Source of the DNA: Leucobacter luti
GTDB taxonomy: Bacteria; Actinomycetota; Actinomycetes; Actinomycetales; Microbacteriaceae
Assembly: GCF_004217175.1 (NCBI RefSeq)
Contig: NZ_SHKI01000002.1
Location: 549,000-612,999 of the forward strand
Length of the DNA: 64,000 bases
Direction: 5' to 3'
Shown here: positions 24,909 through 34,038 of the stretch, piece after piece
Numbering within the stretch: the first letter of the stretch is position 1
Layout of the letters: every line of letters begins with the position of its first letter
Translations under genes and position numbers: made by a program
The notes under the pieces: generated by a model
What the model saw: only the letters and a program-made list of their open reading frames with translations
What the model was told of the DNA's origin: nothing
Databases searched by the model: none

Positions 24909-26713
24909 CCACCCCGCTCACCGACTCACTCGACACCCGCGGCGGCCGCCGCGGCTCGCTGCTCACCCGGCTCCTGCGCCGGCCGGCCGGCGCCATCTCG
25001 ATCGGCGTGCTCGCGCTCATCGTGATCGTCGGGGTGCTGGCGCCGTGGCTCGCTCCGTACGATCCAAACTTCGTCGACCTGTCGATCACGCGAGCGCTGC
25101 CGAGCGCCGAGCACTGGCTCGGCGGCGATACCACCGGGCGCGACGTTGCGAGCCGCCTCATCTGGGGTACGCAGGTCACACTCTGGGGCGCACTCGTCGC
25201 GATCGTCACCGCGCTCGTTCTCGGTGTGCCGTCCGGGCTCGCCGCCGGCTACTACGGCGGGAAGACTGACCGGATCGGCAGCTGGATCAGCGATGGGCTG
25301 CAGTCGATCCCCGGCATGGTGATCCTGCTCATCGTGGGCGCCAACACCGGCAACAACTTCAACATCCTCATGATCACCGTCGGCGTCTTCATGGCGCCCG
25401 GCTATTTCAGGCTCACCAGGTCGACGGTGCTCTCCGTGCGCGGCGAGGCATACGTCGATGCCGCGAGGGTCGCCGGGCTCTCGGACGCGCGGATCATGGT
25501 GAAGCACGTGATCAAGCAGGTCACGGCCCCGATCGTGATCCAGTCGGCGCTCACCGCTGGCATGGCCATGGGGATGCAGGCCGGTCTGCAGTTCCTCGGG
25601 ATCGGCGGGGGGACCACCCCCGGGTGGGGCGCCGCAATGAACGAGGGCTTCAAGGTGATGCGCACCGATCCGATGCTGCTTCTCTGGCCGTCGCTCGCGC
25701 TCGGCATTACGATTGCCGCGCTCGCGGTGCTCGGATCAACGCTCGCCGACGTGATCAGCGTGAAGACCCCGACCGTCTCGCGTCGGGACCGGAAGCGAAT
25801 TGCCGCCGCGAACGCGGCGAAGACGCCCGCCGGCACGACGAGCACCACCGGGTCTATCTCGGTGGCCGCCGTTGACTCCGCGGTGCGCCTCGAAAACCTC
25901 CGGGTGACCTACGAGACGCCCGATGGCGAGGTTGAGGTGGTGCACGGCATCACCCTCGACGTCTCGCCGGGTGAGGTGCTCGGAATCGTGGGGGAATCTG
26001 GATCTGGCAAATCGCAGACCGTGTTCTCGATGCTCGACCTGCTCCCGAAATCGGGGGCCTACACGGCCGACGCGATCTGGATCGGCGGCGAGGACGTGAC
26101 CACGCTCTCGAAGCGCGAGCGCGCCGAGCTGCTCGGCCACGAGATCGGGTACATCCCGCAGGAGCCGATGACGAACCTCGACCCGTCGTACACGATCGGG
26201 TTCCAGCTCACCGAGCCCCTGCGCGCCGTGCACGGGATGACGAAAGCGGAGGCGCGCGAGCGCGCGCTCGCGATGCTCACCCGGGTGGGAATCGTTGATC
26301 CGGCACGGGTGATGCGGTCGTACCCGCACGAGCTTTCCGGTGGAATGGCGCAGCGCGTGCTGATCGCCGGGGCGATCTCGGGAAAGCCGTCGGTGCTTGT
26401 CGCGGACGAGCCGACCACCGCCCTCGACGTCACGGTGCAGGCGGAGGTACTCGAGCTGCTGCGCGAGCTGCAACAGGAGTACCAGATGGCCCTCATCATC
26501 GTCACCCACAACTTCGGTGTGGTCGCCGACATCTGCGACCGCGTGGTGGTGATGCGCAGCGGGTCGATCGTTGAGATCGACGATGTCGCGCCCATCTTCG
26601 CGCACGCCGAGAACCCGTACACCCGCGACCTCATCGCGGCGTCCCTCGACGGTGCGGAGAGCCGCACCGAGCTGGACCGCCTGGCCGTCGCAACTCAGGA
26701 GGGACCCCGATGA
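24905..26713 (+). CDS. ABC transporter fusion: DppC-like permease plus DppD-like ATPase
   Basis: Residues 1-285 form a DppC-type permease with an N-terminal helix, the HWLGGDTTGRDVASRLIWG motif and an EAA loop near YVDAARVAGLSDARIMVKHV. After a linker rich in Ala/Thr/Ser, residues about 325-602 form an ATPase with Walker A GESGSGKS at 363-370, signature LSGGMAQR and Walker B VLVADEPTTALD. The C-terminal region resembles the oligopeptide ABC extension. Such fusions are known in actinobacteria, so this is not a frame error. It overlaps the next gene by 4 bases. Confidence 0.93.
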   Translation: MTTPLTDSLDTRGGRRGSLLTRLLRRPAGAISIGVLALIVIVGVLAPWLAPYDPNFVDLSITRALPSAEHWLGGDTTGRDVASRLIWGTQVTLWGALVAIVTALVLGVPSGLAAGYYGGKTDRIGSWISDGLQSIPGMVILLIVGANTGNNFNILMITVGVFMAPGYFRLTRSTVLSVRGEAYVDAARVAGLSDARIMVKHVIKQVTAPIVIQSALTAGMAMGMQAGLQFLGIGGGTTPGWGAAMNEGFKVMRTDPMLLLWPSLALGITIAALAVLGSTLADVISVKTPTVSRRDRKRIAAANAAKTPAGTTSTTGSISVAAVDSAVRLENLRVTYETPDGEVEVVHGITLDVSPGEVLGIVGESGSGKSQTVFSMLDLLPKSGAYTADAIWIGGEDVTTLSKRERAELLGHEIGYIPQEPMTNLDPSYTIGFQLTEPLRAVHGMTKAEARERALAMLTRVGIVDPARVMRSYPHELSGGMAQRVLIAGAISGKPSVLVADEPTTALDVTVQAEVLELLRELQQEYQMALIIVTHNFGVVADICDRVVVMRSGSIVEIDDVAPIFAHAENPYTRDLIAASLDGAESRTELDRLAVATQEGPR

Positions 26714-27558
26714 ACGCGCAGACGCCCCTGCTCACCGCCGAGAACGTCGTCGTCGACTACGGCACACGCCGCCACCCAAACCGGGTGCTCCACGAGGTGT
26801 CCCTCGAAGTGGGGGACGGAGAGTGCGTGGGGCTCGTCGGCGAATCCGGATCCGGCAAGTCGACGCTCGGCAAGGCGATCCTCGGGCTCGTGCCCGTCGC
26901 TTCCGGCAAGATCACCTTCGACGGGCGCGACATTACACACCTGAAGAGGCGTGAGCGGCGTGAGCTCGCGAAAGACATCCAGGTGGTGTTCCAGGATCCG
27001 TACGGCTCGCTCAACCCGATGATGACGATCGGGGAGATCCTCGCCGAGCCGCTCGCGACCGCCGGCGTCGGCCGCGCGAAGGCCCGCCGAACCGTCAACG
27101 AGATGCTTGAGCGCGTCAACCTGCCCGCGAGCGTGAGCGACCGATTCCCGAGCGAGTTCTCTGGCGGGCAGCGGCAGCGGATCGCGATCGCCCGCGCGCT
27201 CGTGCGGCGGCCCCGGCTCATCATCTGTGACGAGCCGGTGAGCGCGCTCGACCTCACCACCCAGGCCACCGTGCTCGAGCTGCTCATCGATCTGCAGCGC
27301 GACACGGGGGTGTCGTACCTCTTCGTGTCGCACGATCTCGGCGTGGTGCGCCGCATCTGCCACCGGGTCGCCGTCATGTACCGCGGCAACCTCGTTGAGG
27401 TGGGCGACGGCGAGCAGGTGACCCGCGATCCACAGCACCCGTACAGTCAGCGCCTCCTCGCGGCCTCGCCCGTCGCGGATCCGGCACAGCAGGCTGAGCG
27501 TCGCGCGGAGTGGCTCGCGCTGCGGGCCGCGCACGCGCGCGACAGCGCCGCCGCCTAG
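26710..27558 (+). CDS. ABC transporter ATP-binding protein (DppF-like)
   Basis: The 282-residue ATPase has Walker A GESGSGKS at 44-51, Q-loop VVFQDPYGSLNP, signature FSGGQRQR and Walker B LIICDEPVSALD, then the switch His in SHDLG. It completes the transporter as the second nucleotide-binding subunit, beside the ATPase domain of the fused protein upstream. It is the last gene of the four-gene operon. Confidence 0.94.
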   Translation: MNAQTPLLTAENVVVDYGTRRHPNRVLHEVSLEVGDGECVGLVGESGSGKSTLGKAILGLVPVASGKITFDGRDITHLKRRERRELAKDIQVVFQDPYGSLNPMMTIGEILAEPLATAGVGRAKARRTVNEMLERVNLPASVSDRFPSEFSGGQRQRIAIARALVRRPRLIICDEPVSALDLTTQATVLELLIDLQRDTGVSYLFVSHDLGVVRRICHRVAVMYRGNLVEVGDGEQVTRDPQHPYSQRLLAASPVADPAQQAERRAEWLALRAAHARDSAAA

Positions 27559-27728
27559 TCAGCTGCGGGCGGGAGGCGGGGTGGTGGCGCGTCGGGCGTG
27601 GCTTGGCGGCGGGTCGGGCATGGCCGGCGCGCCGCCCGATCGCCGGGGCCACGGCACGGCCTGATGCCGCGAGCAGGAACTGTTCATCGGGAGCGCAAAC
27701 TATTCTTGCAAAGTCGGGGTAGAATAGT

Positions 27729-29879
27729 ATGATGACCTCTTCTGAGAACACCGAATCCACAGACGCCGCCGAAGCCGCGGCCGTCGTGGTCGGTGACACC
27801 GCTGCTCCCACCGAAACCCAGGGTGAGCGCGCAAGCTTTGCCGATCTCGGGTTGCCCCCCGAAGTGCTGCGCGCCGTCACCGGTCTGGGGTACGAAACCC
27901 CCTCCGCCATTCAGGCGGCAACTATCCCGACCCTGCTTGAGGGACGCGACGTCGTCGGCCTCGCGCAGACCGGAACCGGCAAGACGGCGGCCTTCGCGCT
28001 GCCCATCCTTGCGCGCATCACGCCCGGCCAGGGTGTGCCGCAGGCCCTCGTGCTCGCCCCCACCCGCGAGCTCGCGCTCCAGGTGTGCGAGGCGTTCGAG
28101 AGCTACGCCGCGCACCTGCCCGGCGTGCACCTTCTGCCCATCTACGGCGGTCAGGCGTACGGTCAGCAGCTTTCGGCGCTGCGCCGCGGCGTTGACATCG
28201 TCGTGGGAACCCCCGGCCGCATCATGGACCACCTCAAGCGTGGCTCGCTCGACCTCACCGAGATCAAGTACCTCGTGCTTGACGAGGCCGACGAGATGCT
28301 GAAGATGGGCTTCGCTGAGGACGTCGAGACGATCCTCGCCGACACCCCCGCAGAGAAGCAGGTCGCGCTGTTCTCCGCGACGATGCCGGCGCAGATCCGC
28401 CGCATCTCGCAGCAGCACCTGCGCGACCCGCGTGAGATCAAGATCGCTGGCAAGACCCAGACGAGCTCGAACATCACGCAGCGCTACAACGTGGTGTCCT
28501 ACACGCAGAAGCTCGACGCCCTCACGCGCATCCTTGAGGTCGAGCCGTTCGACGGCGTGATCGTCTTCACGCGTACGCGCGGCGATTCCGAGCAGGTTGC
28601 TGAGAAGCTGCGTGCGCGCGGGTACTCGTCGGCGGCGATCAACGGCGACATCCCGCAGAACGTGCGTGAGCGCACGGTGCAGGCGCTGAAGGACGGCTCG
28701 CTCGACATCCTCGTGGCCACCGACGTCGCCGCCCGTGGTCTTGACGTTGAGCGCATTAGTCACGTCATCAACTACGACCTGCCGATCGACACCGAGTCGT
28801 ACGTGCACCGCATTGGCCGCACGGGCCGCGCCGGCCGCAAGGGCGACGCGATCAGCTTTGTGACGCCGCGCGAGCGCCGCCTGCTCACCGCGATCGAGAA
28901 GGCGACCAAGCAGCCGCTCACGCAGATGCCGCTGCCCGGGGTCGATGAGGTCAACGCGACCCGCCTGTCCCGCTTCGACGACGCGATCACCACCGCGCTC
29001 GGTGAGACGGCCCGCATTGACCGCTTCCGCGACATCATCGCGCACTATGTGCGCAATCACGATGTGCCCGAGACCGACGTTGCCGCCGCACTCGCTGTCG
29101 TCGCGCAGGGGGATACCCCGCTGCTCCTCACCGAGGACGACGACCGCAAGTTTGAGCGTGACCGCAAGCAGGCGCGCGCCTTCCTCGAAGAGGACCCGCG
29201 TGCCGGCCGCGACCGCCCGGCCCGCGAGGACCGCGGCCCGCGCGAGCGCCGCAGCGACCTGAAGATGTACCGCATCGAGGTCGGGCACCGCCAGAAGATC
29301 AACCCGGGCCAGATCATCGGCGCGATCGCAAACGAGGGCGGGCTCACCCGCGACGACTTCGGCCGCATCCAGGTGCGCGACGACTTCTCGCTCGTCGAGC
29401 TCCCCGCGCAGCTCCCGGGCGGTGCGCTCGAGAAGCTCTCGCAGACCCGCATCGGTGGCAAGCTCATCGAGCTGACCGAGGATCGTGGCGGCCCCGGCTC
29501 GCGCGGTGGCGATCGTGGCGGCTACTCCCGCAACGACCGTGGCGGCGATCGCGGTGGCTACGGCAACGATCGTGGCGGTGACCGCGGCGGACGCGGTGGC
29601 TACGGCAACGATCGTGGCGGTGACCGCGGCGGGCGCGGTGGCTACAGCAACGACCGCAACGACCGTGGCGGTGACCGCGGCGGGCGCGGTGGCTACAGCA
29701 ACGACCGCGGCGGCTACGGCGGCGACCGTGGCGGCAGCAGCTACGGCGGCGACCGCTCGGGCGGCAACCGCTACGGTGGCGACCGCAACGACCGTGGCGA
29801 CCGCGGCGGCTACTCCGGCGGCGACCGCCGCGACCAGGGCCCCAACCGCTCCGACGGCAAGCGCAAGCCCCGCTGGTAG
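27729..29879 (+). CDS. DEAD-box ATP-dependent RNA helicase with RGG tail
   Basis: The 716-residue helicase unwinds RNA and probably helps ribosome assembly and mRNA turnover, as DeaD/CsdA do. It has a Q motif near [14 protein letters not shown], motif I AQTGTGKT, motif II DEAD, motif III SAT and motif [13 protein letters not shown] DbpA-type RNA-binding domain follows (about 510-585, with [17 protein letters not shown]). The tail from about 590 is made of Arg-Gly-Gly, Asp and Tyr repeats, which bind RNA non-specifically. ATG codons at 27729 and 27732 are both possible. A terminator follows. Confidence 0.95.
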   Translation: MMTSSENTESTDAAEAAAVVVGDTAAPTETQGERASFADLGLPPEVLRAVTGLGYETPSAIQAATIPTLLEGRDVVGLAQTGTGKTAAFALPILARITPGQGVPQALVLAPTRELALQVCEAFESYAAHLPGVHLLPIYGGQAYGQQLSALRRGVDIVVGTPGRIMDHLKRGSLDLTEIKYLVLDEADEMLKMGFAEDVETILADTPAEKQVALFSATMPAQIRRISQQHLRDPREIKIAGKTQTSSNITQRYNVVSYTQKLDALTRILEVEPFDGVIVFTRTRGDSEQVAEKLRARGYSSAAINGDIPQNVRERTVQALKDGSLDILVATDVAARGLDVERISHVINYDLPIDTESYVHRIGRTGRAGRKGDAISFVTPRERRLLTAIEKATKQPLTQMPLPGVDEVNATRLSRFDDAITTALGETARIDRFRDIIAHYVRNHDVPETDVAAALAVVAQGDTPLLLTEDDDRKFERDRKQARAFLEEDPRAGRDRPAREDRGPRERRSDLKMYRIEVGHRQKINPGQIIGAIANEGGLTRDDFGRIQVRDDFSLVELPAQLPGGALEKLSQTRIGGKLIELTEDRGGPGSRGGDRGGYSRNDRGGDRGGYGNDRGGDRGGRGGYGNDRGGDRGGRGGYSNDRNDRGGDRGGRGGYSNDRGGYGGDRGGSSYGGDRSGGNRYGGDRNDRGDRGGYSGGDRRDQGPNRSDGKRKPRW
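29503..29790 (+). repeat. Tandem repeats coding for the RGG tail of the helicase
   Basis: Units such as GGTGGCTACGGCAACGATCG with GGCGGTGACCGCGGCGG recur several times with few changes. They are coding repeats, prone to length change by slippage. Confidence 0.8.
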
Positions 29880-29894
29880 CAGCCTCTGAGTCTC

Positions 29895-29934
29895 GCACCC
29901 CTTCGCCCATCGGGCGGAGGGGTGCACTCGTTTC
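29895..29934 (+). terminator. Terminator of the DEAD-box helicase gene
   Basis: A 14-bp stem with one G-T pair (29895-29908 with 29912-29925, loop ATC) lies 15 bases after the stop and ends near CGTTTC. Confidence 0.8.
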
Positions 29935-29940
29935 AGGGAG

Positions 29941-30085
29941 CGTGGAGGCGGCCTGGGCTGGCCTGGGCCTGGATCTGGCTGCGCGTGGGCGGGCCTGGGC
30001 CTGGGCAGGTCCCGGCCTCGCCTCGCCTCGCCTGGCCTGGCCTCGTCTTGCCTGGGCTGGGCCTAAGCCTGAGCTAGGGGGGCTG
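29941..30085. repeat. Low-complexity GCCTGG-rich spacer
   Basis: The 300-base gap between the helicase and HNH genes is, apart from the terminator, full of GCCTGGGC, CCTCGCCT and GGCCTGG words. No gene is seen. A TAAGGCTTGCCT string at 30121-30132 matches the core of the palindrome at 1259. Confidence 0.6.
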
Positions 30086-30179
30086 AGCTAGCGGTGGGGC
30101 TCGCGCGTGCAGTGAGAGCGTAAGGCTTGCCTCGGCGTGGGGGTGCCTGCCGCGTCCGCGGCGTCGATAGCCTTGAGGC

Positions 30180-30557
30180 GTGCCACCCCGTCGAAAGCGC
30201 TCGTCTGCCACTCAATCGGCGGCGACGCGAGCCCGCTATGCACAGCGCCGCCAGAACCGACTCGCAAAGGTCGACAACGACCTCACCGATGCGCAGTGGG
30301 GGCAGCTGCTCGATGCGTGGGCCGGGTGCGCGTACTGCCAGGCGGAGGCTCCCGCGCTGCAGCGCGACTGCATCCAGCCGGTCTCCCGGGGTGGCCGCTA
30401 CACCCTCACCAACGTCGTCCCCGCCTGCGCGTCGTGCAATGCCAGCAAGCACAACACCGAGGTCACGGGCTGGCTTCGCCGCAAGAAGCTCGACGAGCGC
30501 GCGTTTTTGCTGCGCCACGCCACGATCCTGCAGTCCCTCGCGCCCGACGCGGACTAG
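30180..30557 (+). CDS. Small HNH nuclease-like protein
   Basis: The 125-residue basic protein has the zinc-binding frame of HNH endonucleases: CAYC at the start of the motif and CASC near the end, followed by NASKHN. The usual D-H of the first strand (DHIxPxSxGG) is D-C here (DCIQPVSRGG). The general-base His is therefore replaced by Cys, and cleavage activity is doubtful or altered. The GTG start at 30180 has AGG too close to be a normal ribosome site. It is convergent with the next gene, and the stops share the bases CTAG. It is a single gene without phage neighbours. Confidence 0.8.
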   Translation: MPPRRKRSSATQSAATRARYAQRRQNRLAKVDNDLTDAQWGQLLDAWAGCAYCQAEAPALQRDCIQPVSRGGRYTLTNVVPACASCNASKHNTEVTGWLRRKKLDERAFLLRHATILQSLAPDAD

Positions 30558-31684
30558 CCGCTCGGGGGGCCGCGCCCGAAAGTTGCGCCGCCAGAACTCG
30601 GGAGCCGCGCGAGGAAGCGCCTGATTTCCGGGCCGAAGCGTCGGGTGGGAGACCCGGGCACGGGCACCCCAAAGGCGGTGAGCCGCGCGGCGAATCGAGC
30701 CGCGGTAGCAACGTCGGGTGCGCCCCACCGGATCCCGCGGCGCCCGGTGACACCGGTCACCCAATCGTGCCGCCGCTTCTCCGCGTACACCACCTCCGCG
30801 GCTGACTTGCCGCCCCGAAACGCGTCGTCAAGGTACTTCTGTTTCCCATCGCACTCGCCGAAGAATGCAAGCGCGAGCAGCCAGAAGTCCAAGTGAAGCG
30901 TTCCGCCGTGCTCTGAGCGGACCGGATGCTGCGGCTCGACGTCGATGCCGAGCTGCAGGAAGCGGAGCCGGCTGACGCTCTCCAACGGCGAGTCTGCGCG
31001 GGGGTCTGCCAGCGCGGAGAGGGCGCGGGCCTGGGCGATGCCGGCGCGGCCGTGCGCGGCGGCGATCATTGCGTTGAGGCGGGCTTGCCAGGCGCGCCAC
31101 CCGGCCATATCTACCAGTGCGCCCACGCGTACGGTCTCCCGCAGATACTGGTCCGCGCAGGCCAGTGCCACCTCGAACGACTCGCTCCGAGCAAGGTCGA
31201 ACAGAGTGCGCTCCGCGGTCGTGAGTCGCAGCCCGGCGATCCGTGTGGTGTGCGTGAGGTCGACTGATTCGTGCAGGTACTGCACGTGCGGGTTTCGCGA
31301 CCCGCGGTACCCGGGCCCCACGAACTGCCTGGTCGCCAAGGGATTATCGAGGGTGGCCGGCCGGTCGTGATGCGCCACCCGCACTCCCGTGGACTGGAGC
31401 CAGCGAGACCAGACCGGCAGCCCGTGCAGCGTGGCGGCGGACCGCTGCGCGAAAAGCGGATCCGTGCGGGACGCACGCTGGGCCGCCCAGATCGCCGCGA
31501 GGTGCTTCGCTTCAGCGGGAGCCTCCCGCCAGGTGTCGGGATCTGCGTACCAGCCGCGGCGTGGTCGGATCAGCTCGCCCGAACGGACGCGGCGCGCGAG
31601 GCTGTGGCCGGTGTGACCGGCGCGTATGAGGTCTTGGGTGGGCGTGAGTAGGGCGCGTGCAGTTGGGTTGAGTGGATGATTCAT
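30554..31684 (-). CDS. AbiEi-like winged-helix protein with C-terminal PD-(D/E)xK-like domain
   Basis: The 376-residue protein has an N-terminal AbiEi-type helix-turn-helix (GHSLARRVRSGELIRPRRGWYADPD), a middle region with GLRLTTAERTLFDLAR typical of actinobacterial AbiEi relatives, and a C-terminal nuclease-like core with LDFWLLALAFFGECDGKQKY, where D, E and K sit in DUF559-like spacing. Such proteins are common as lone genes in actinobacteria, and no AbiEii toxin gene is adjacent. A defence or DNA-related role is possible but unproven. The start ATG 31684 was chosen because it opens the conserved part; the frame extends to 31744. Confidence 0.65.
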   Translation of the reverse strand: MNHPLNPTARALLTPTQDLIRAGHTGHSLARRVRSGELIRPRRGWYADPDTWREAPAEAKHLAAIWAAQRASRTDPLFAQRSAATLHGLPVWSRWLQSTGVRVAHHDRPATLDNPLATRQFVGPGYRGSRNPHVQYLHESVDLTHTTRIAGLRLTTAERTLFDLARSESFEVALACADQYLRETVRVGALVDMAGWRAWQARLNAMIAAAHGRAGIAQARALSALADPRADSPLESVSRLRFLQLGIDVEPQHPVRSEHGGTLHLDFWLLALAFFGECDGKQKYLDDAFRGGKSAAEVVYAEKRRHDWVTGVTGRRGIRWGAPDVATAARFAARLTAFGVPVPGSPTRRFGPEIRRFLARLPSSGGATFGRGPPSG

Positions 31685-31870
31685 ATCTGCAAGCGTCCCC
31701 GACCAGCGGCGGGTGCGGTGCGGATATCGCGAGACTGTGGACAACCCCCGCTGGCTTCACCGCTATGGCTGACTGTGGACGAGTGAGCCGGGCGGGATGG
31801 GGTGAGCTGGCGTCGGGGTGCGACCGGCCGCGCTGCGCGGGCTCGGCGCTGCGGCACGTTGCGCCGCAAT

Positions 31871-31959
31871 TCCGACCCGGTGCTGCAGATCCGACCCGCT
31901 GCGGAGGGGCCGGGGGCCCGTCAAACGGGTCGGTTGTGGGCGGAGGGGGCGGATCTGCG
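31871..31959. repeat. 89-bp repeat, copy 1
   Basis: This copy matches 32035-32123 at 86 of 89 positions and lies 164 bases before it. It contains partial inverted repeats of ATCCGACCC with GGGTCGG. The whole gap 31685-32316 (632 bases) holds only repeats and no credible gene. Confidence 0.9.
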
Positions 31960-32034
31960 GGGTGGGATGAGGCGGGGCGGGGCGCTGGGTCGGTGGGCGC
32001 GATGCGGTCTCCGGCGGGGCGGGCGCACCACAGA

Positions 32035-32123
32035 TCCGACCCGGTGCTGCAGATCCGACCCGTTGCGGAGGGGCCGGGGGCCCGTCAAACGGGTCGGATG
32101 TGGGCGGAGGGGTCGGATCTGCG
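32035..32123. repeat. 89-bp repeat, copy 2, with perfect hairpin arms
   Basis: In this copy ATCCGACCCGTT pairs perfectly with AACGGGTCGGAT. Alternatively GCAGATCCGACCC pairs with GGGTCGGATCTGC, so two exclusive hairpins are possible. Copy 1 has lost some pairs. Confidence 0.9.
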
Positions 32124-32129
32124 CGGGAC

Positions 32130-32216
32130 GGAGCGAGGTGGGCGGGGCGGAACGAGGTGGACGGGGTGGAGCGAGGTGGGGTGGGGTGGGGTGCGCGCAC
32201 CGCGCACCGCGCACCG
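32130..32216. repeat. G-rich 19-bp tandem units followed by CGCGCACC units
   Basis: Three 19-base units start at 32130, 32149 and 32168 (GGAGCGAGGTGGGCGGGGC type) and run into GGGGTGGGGTGGGGT. CGCGCACC is then repeated about three times. The G-rich strand could form quadruplexes. Confidence 0.75.
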
Positions 32217-32316
32217 CCGACCCGCCCCCACCGCCCACCCGCACACCGCGGCCCCCGGCCCGAACGCGGTGCGCGTCGGGCCGGGGGCCGCGGTGCATCG
32301 GGACGAACCCGAGCGG

Positions 32317-33729
32317 TTAGCCGCTAATCACGTGCTGCTCGGCGACGGCCTTGAGACCCTCGACGCCGAACTCGCGCCCGTAGCCCGACTGCTTCGCCCC
32401 GCCGAACGGGATCATCGGGTGCAGCCCGCCGTGTGAGTTGATCCAGGTGGTGCCGGCCTGGAGGCGGGCGGCCACGGCGAGCGCCGCCGAGCGATCGGCA
32501 GACCAGACGGAGGAGCCGAGGCCCACCTCGAGCTCGTTCGCGAGGCGCACGGCCTCGTCGAGGTCGGTGTACCGGATGATCGGCAGCGCGGGTCCGAACT
32601 GCTCCTCGAGCACGAGCTCCTGGTGCGGGTCGATGTCGGCGATCAGCGTGGCCGGGTAGAAGTTGCCTACGGCCTCGCGGTCGGGGTTGCCGCCCAGCAC
32701 CACGCGAGCGCCCGACGCCTTCGCCGACTCGACGAGCTTGTCGACCACGTCGAACTGGGCGCGGTTCTGCAGCGGCCCGAGCACATTGTTCTCGTCGAGG
32801 CCCACGCCCATCGGCACGTTGGCCGCGACCTTCGCGAGCTCGTCGACGACCGCGTCGTAGATCGAGTCGTGCACGTAGAGGCGCTTCAGCGCCGCGCACG
32901 TCTGCCCGGTGTTGATGAACGCGCCCCAGAACAGGTCCTCGGCGATCGCCTTCGGGTCGGCGTCGGGGAGCACGATCCCGGCGTCGTTGCCGCCGAGCTC
33001 GAGGGTGAGTCGTGTGACGTTCGGGGCCGAGGCCTCAATGATGCGCTTGCCGACCGGGGTGGAGCCGGTGAACATGATCTTGTTGATCTTGGGGCTGCGC
33101 GTCAGCGCGTCGCCGACCGTGCGGCCTGGGCCGGGCACGATGTTGAGCACGCCCTCGGGGAGCACCTGGTTCATGACGGTGATGAGCGCGAGCACGGACA
33201 GCGTGGTGGTCTCGGCGGGCTTCATCACGACCGTGTTGCCCATGCGCAGCGCGGGCGCGATCTGCCAGATCGAGATCATCATGGGCCAGTTCCACGGGGA
33301 GATCGCGCCGACCACGCCGAGCGGGCGGTAGTGCATCTCGGCGTAGCCGGACTCGTCGTCGACGAGCACCTCGACGGGCAGCGGCGTGTCCGCGGGGGTG
33401 CGGGTCCACGCAACGCAGCCGCCCACCTCGAAGCGGGCGTTCGGTCCGTTGAGCGGCTTGCCCTGCTCGCGGGAGAGCAGTTCGGCCAGCGCTTCGGCGG
33501 ATTCTTCGATCGCGTCCGCCGCCTTGTGGAGGTAGGCGCTGCGCTCGGCGTCGGGGAGTGCCGCCCACGCCACCTGGGCTGCGGTGGCCGTGTCGATCGC
33601 CGCCTCGAGCGCCGCGACGTCCTGGACGGGAGCGTCGCCGATCTTCTCGCCCGTCGCCGGGTCGAACACCTCGCGCGTCTCGCCACCCTGAGGGGTGATC
33701 GCCGCAAGCAGGCTGTCGTAGGTTTTCAT
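32317..33729 (-). CDS. NAD(P)-dependent aldehyde dehydrogenase
   Basis: The 470-residue enzyme belongs to the aldehyde dehydrogenase superfamily. The catalytic Cys is C278 in NTGQTCAALKR, the Glu lies in LELGGNDAG, and the cofactor loop is FTGSTPVGKRI; the motif SPWNWPMM resembles the betaine/phenylacetaldehyde type. It would oxidise an aldehyde to its acid in the cytoplasm. ATG 33729 has GGAGG. It lies just downstream, on the same strand, of the exporter-esterase-reductase operon and may accept an aldehyde made by the alcohol dehydrogenase at 38479. The substrate is unknown. Confidence 0.92.
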   Translation of the reverse strand: MKTYDSLLAAITPQGGETREVFDPATGEKIGDAPVQDVAALEAAIDTATAAQVAWAALPDAERSAYLHKAADAIEESAEALAELLSREQGKPLNGPNARFEVGGCVAWTRTPADTPLPVEVLVDDESGYAEMHYRPLGVVGAISPWNWPMMISIWQIAPALRMGNTVVMKPAETTTLSVLALITVMNQVLPEGVLNIVPGPGRTVGDALTRSPKINKIMFTGSTPVGKRIIEASAPNVTRLTLELGGNDAGIVLPDADPKAIAEDLFWGAFINTGQTCAALKRLYVHDSIYDAVVDELAKVAANVPMGVGLDENNVLGPLQNRAQFDVVDKLVESAKASGARVVLGGNPDREAVGNFYPATLIADIDPHQELVLEEQFGPALPIIRYTDLDEAVRLANELEVGLGSSVWSADRSAALAVAARLQAGTTWINSHGGLHPMIPFGGAKQSGYGREFGVEGLKAVAEQHVISG

Positions 33730-34038
33730 GGATCCTCCACTTCGAGTCCGGTCAGTAATTTCAGCGTAGACGGTTGCCCCGCGGTGGGCTTGTCTGCGGC
33801 GGCACCGCGGTTGTCTGTCGGTGCCCAGTATCTGGGGGCCGGATGTGCGGGCCCTCGGTGCCCGGTGGGTGGCTGCTCAGAATCGGGTGCCGGATCGCGC
33901 TGCGGGACCCGGACCCGGCTCGGGTCGCGCCGCCCGAGTGCGCCCGCGGCGGGCACCGCGACAGCCCGCCCCGCCGCCCCAGACCCCGGTGCGCGAAGCC
34001 GCAGACGCCGGCCGCGCACAACGACAGCCCGCCCCGCC
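33730..34038. other. Intergenic gap with a 17-bp direct repeat
   Basis: No gene is seen. CGACAGCCCGCCCCGCC occurs at 33959-33975 and 34022-34038, the second next to the MFS stop codon. The aldehyde dehydrogenase promoter must lie here, but I cannot point to clear boxes. Confidence 0.6.

Noticed and set aside
29503-29790. Regular repeats that might suggest a CRISPR array
   Set aside because: They are in frame inside the helicase gene, code for Arg-Gly-Gly units, and have no spacers of equal length.
27684-29927. 747-residue minus-strand frame
   Set aside because: It is the antisense shadow of the DEAD-box helicase, with an Ala/Val-rich part from the RGG repeats.
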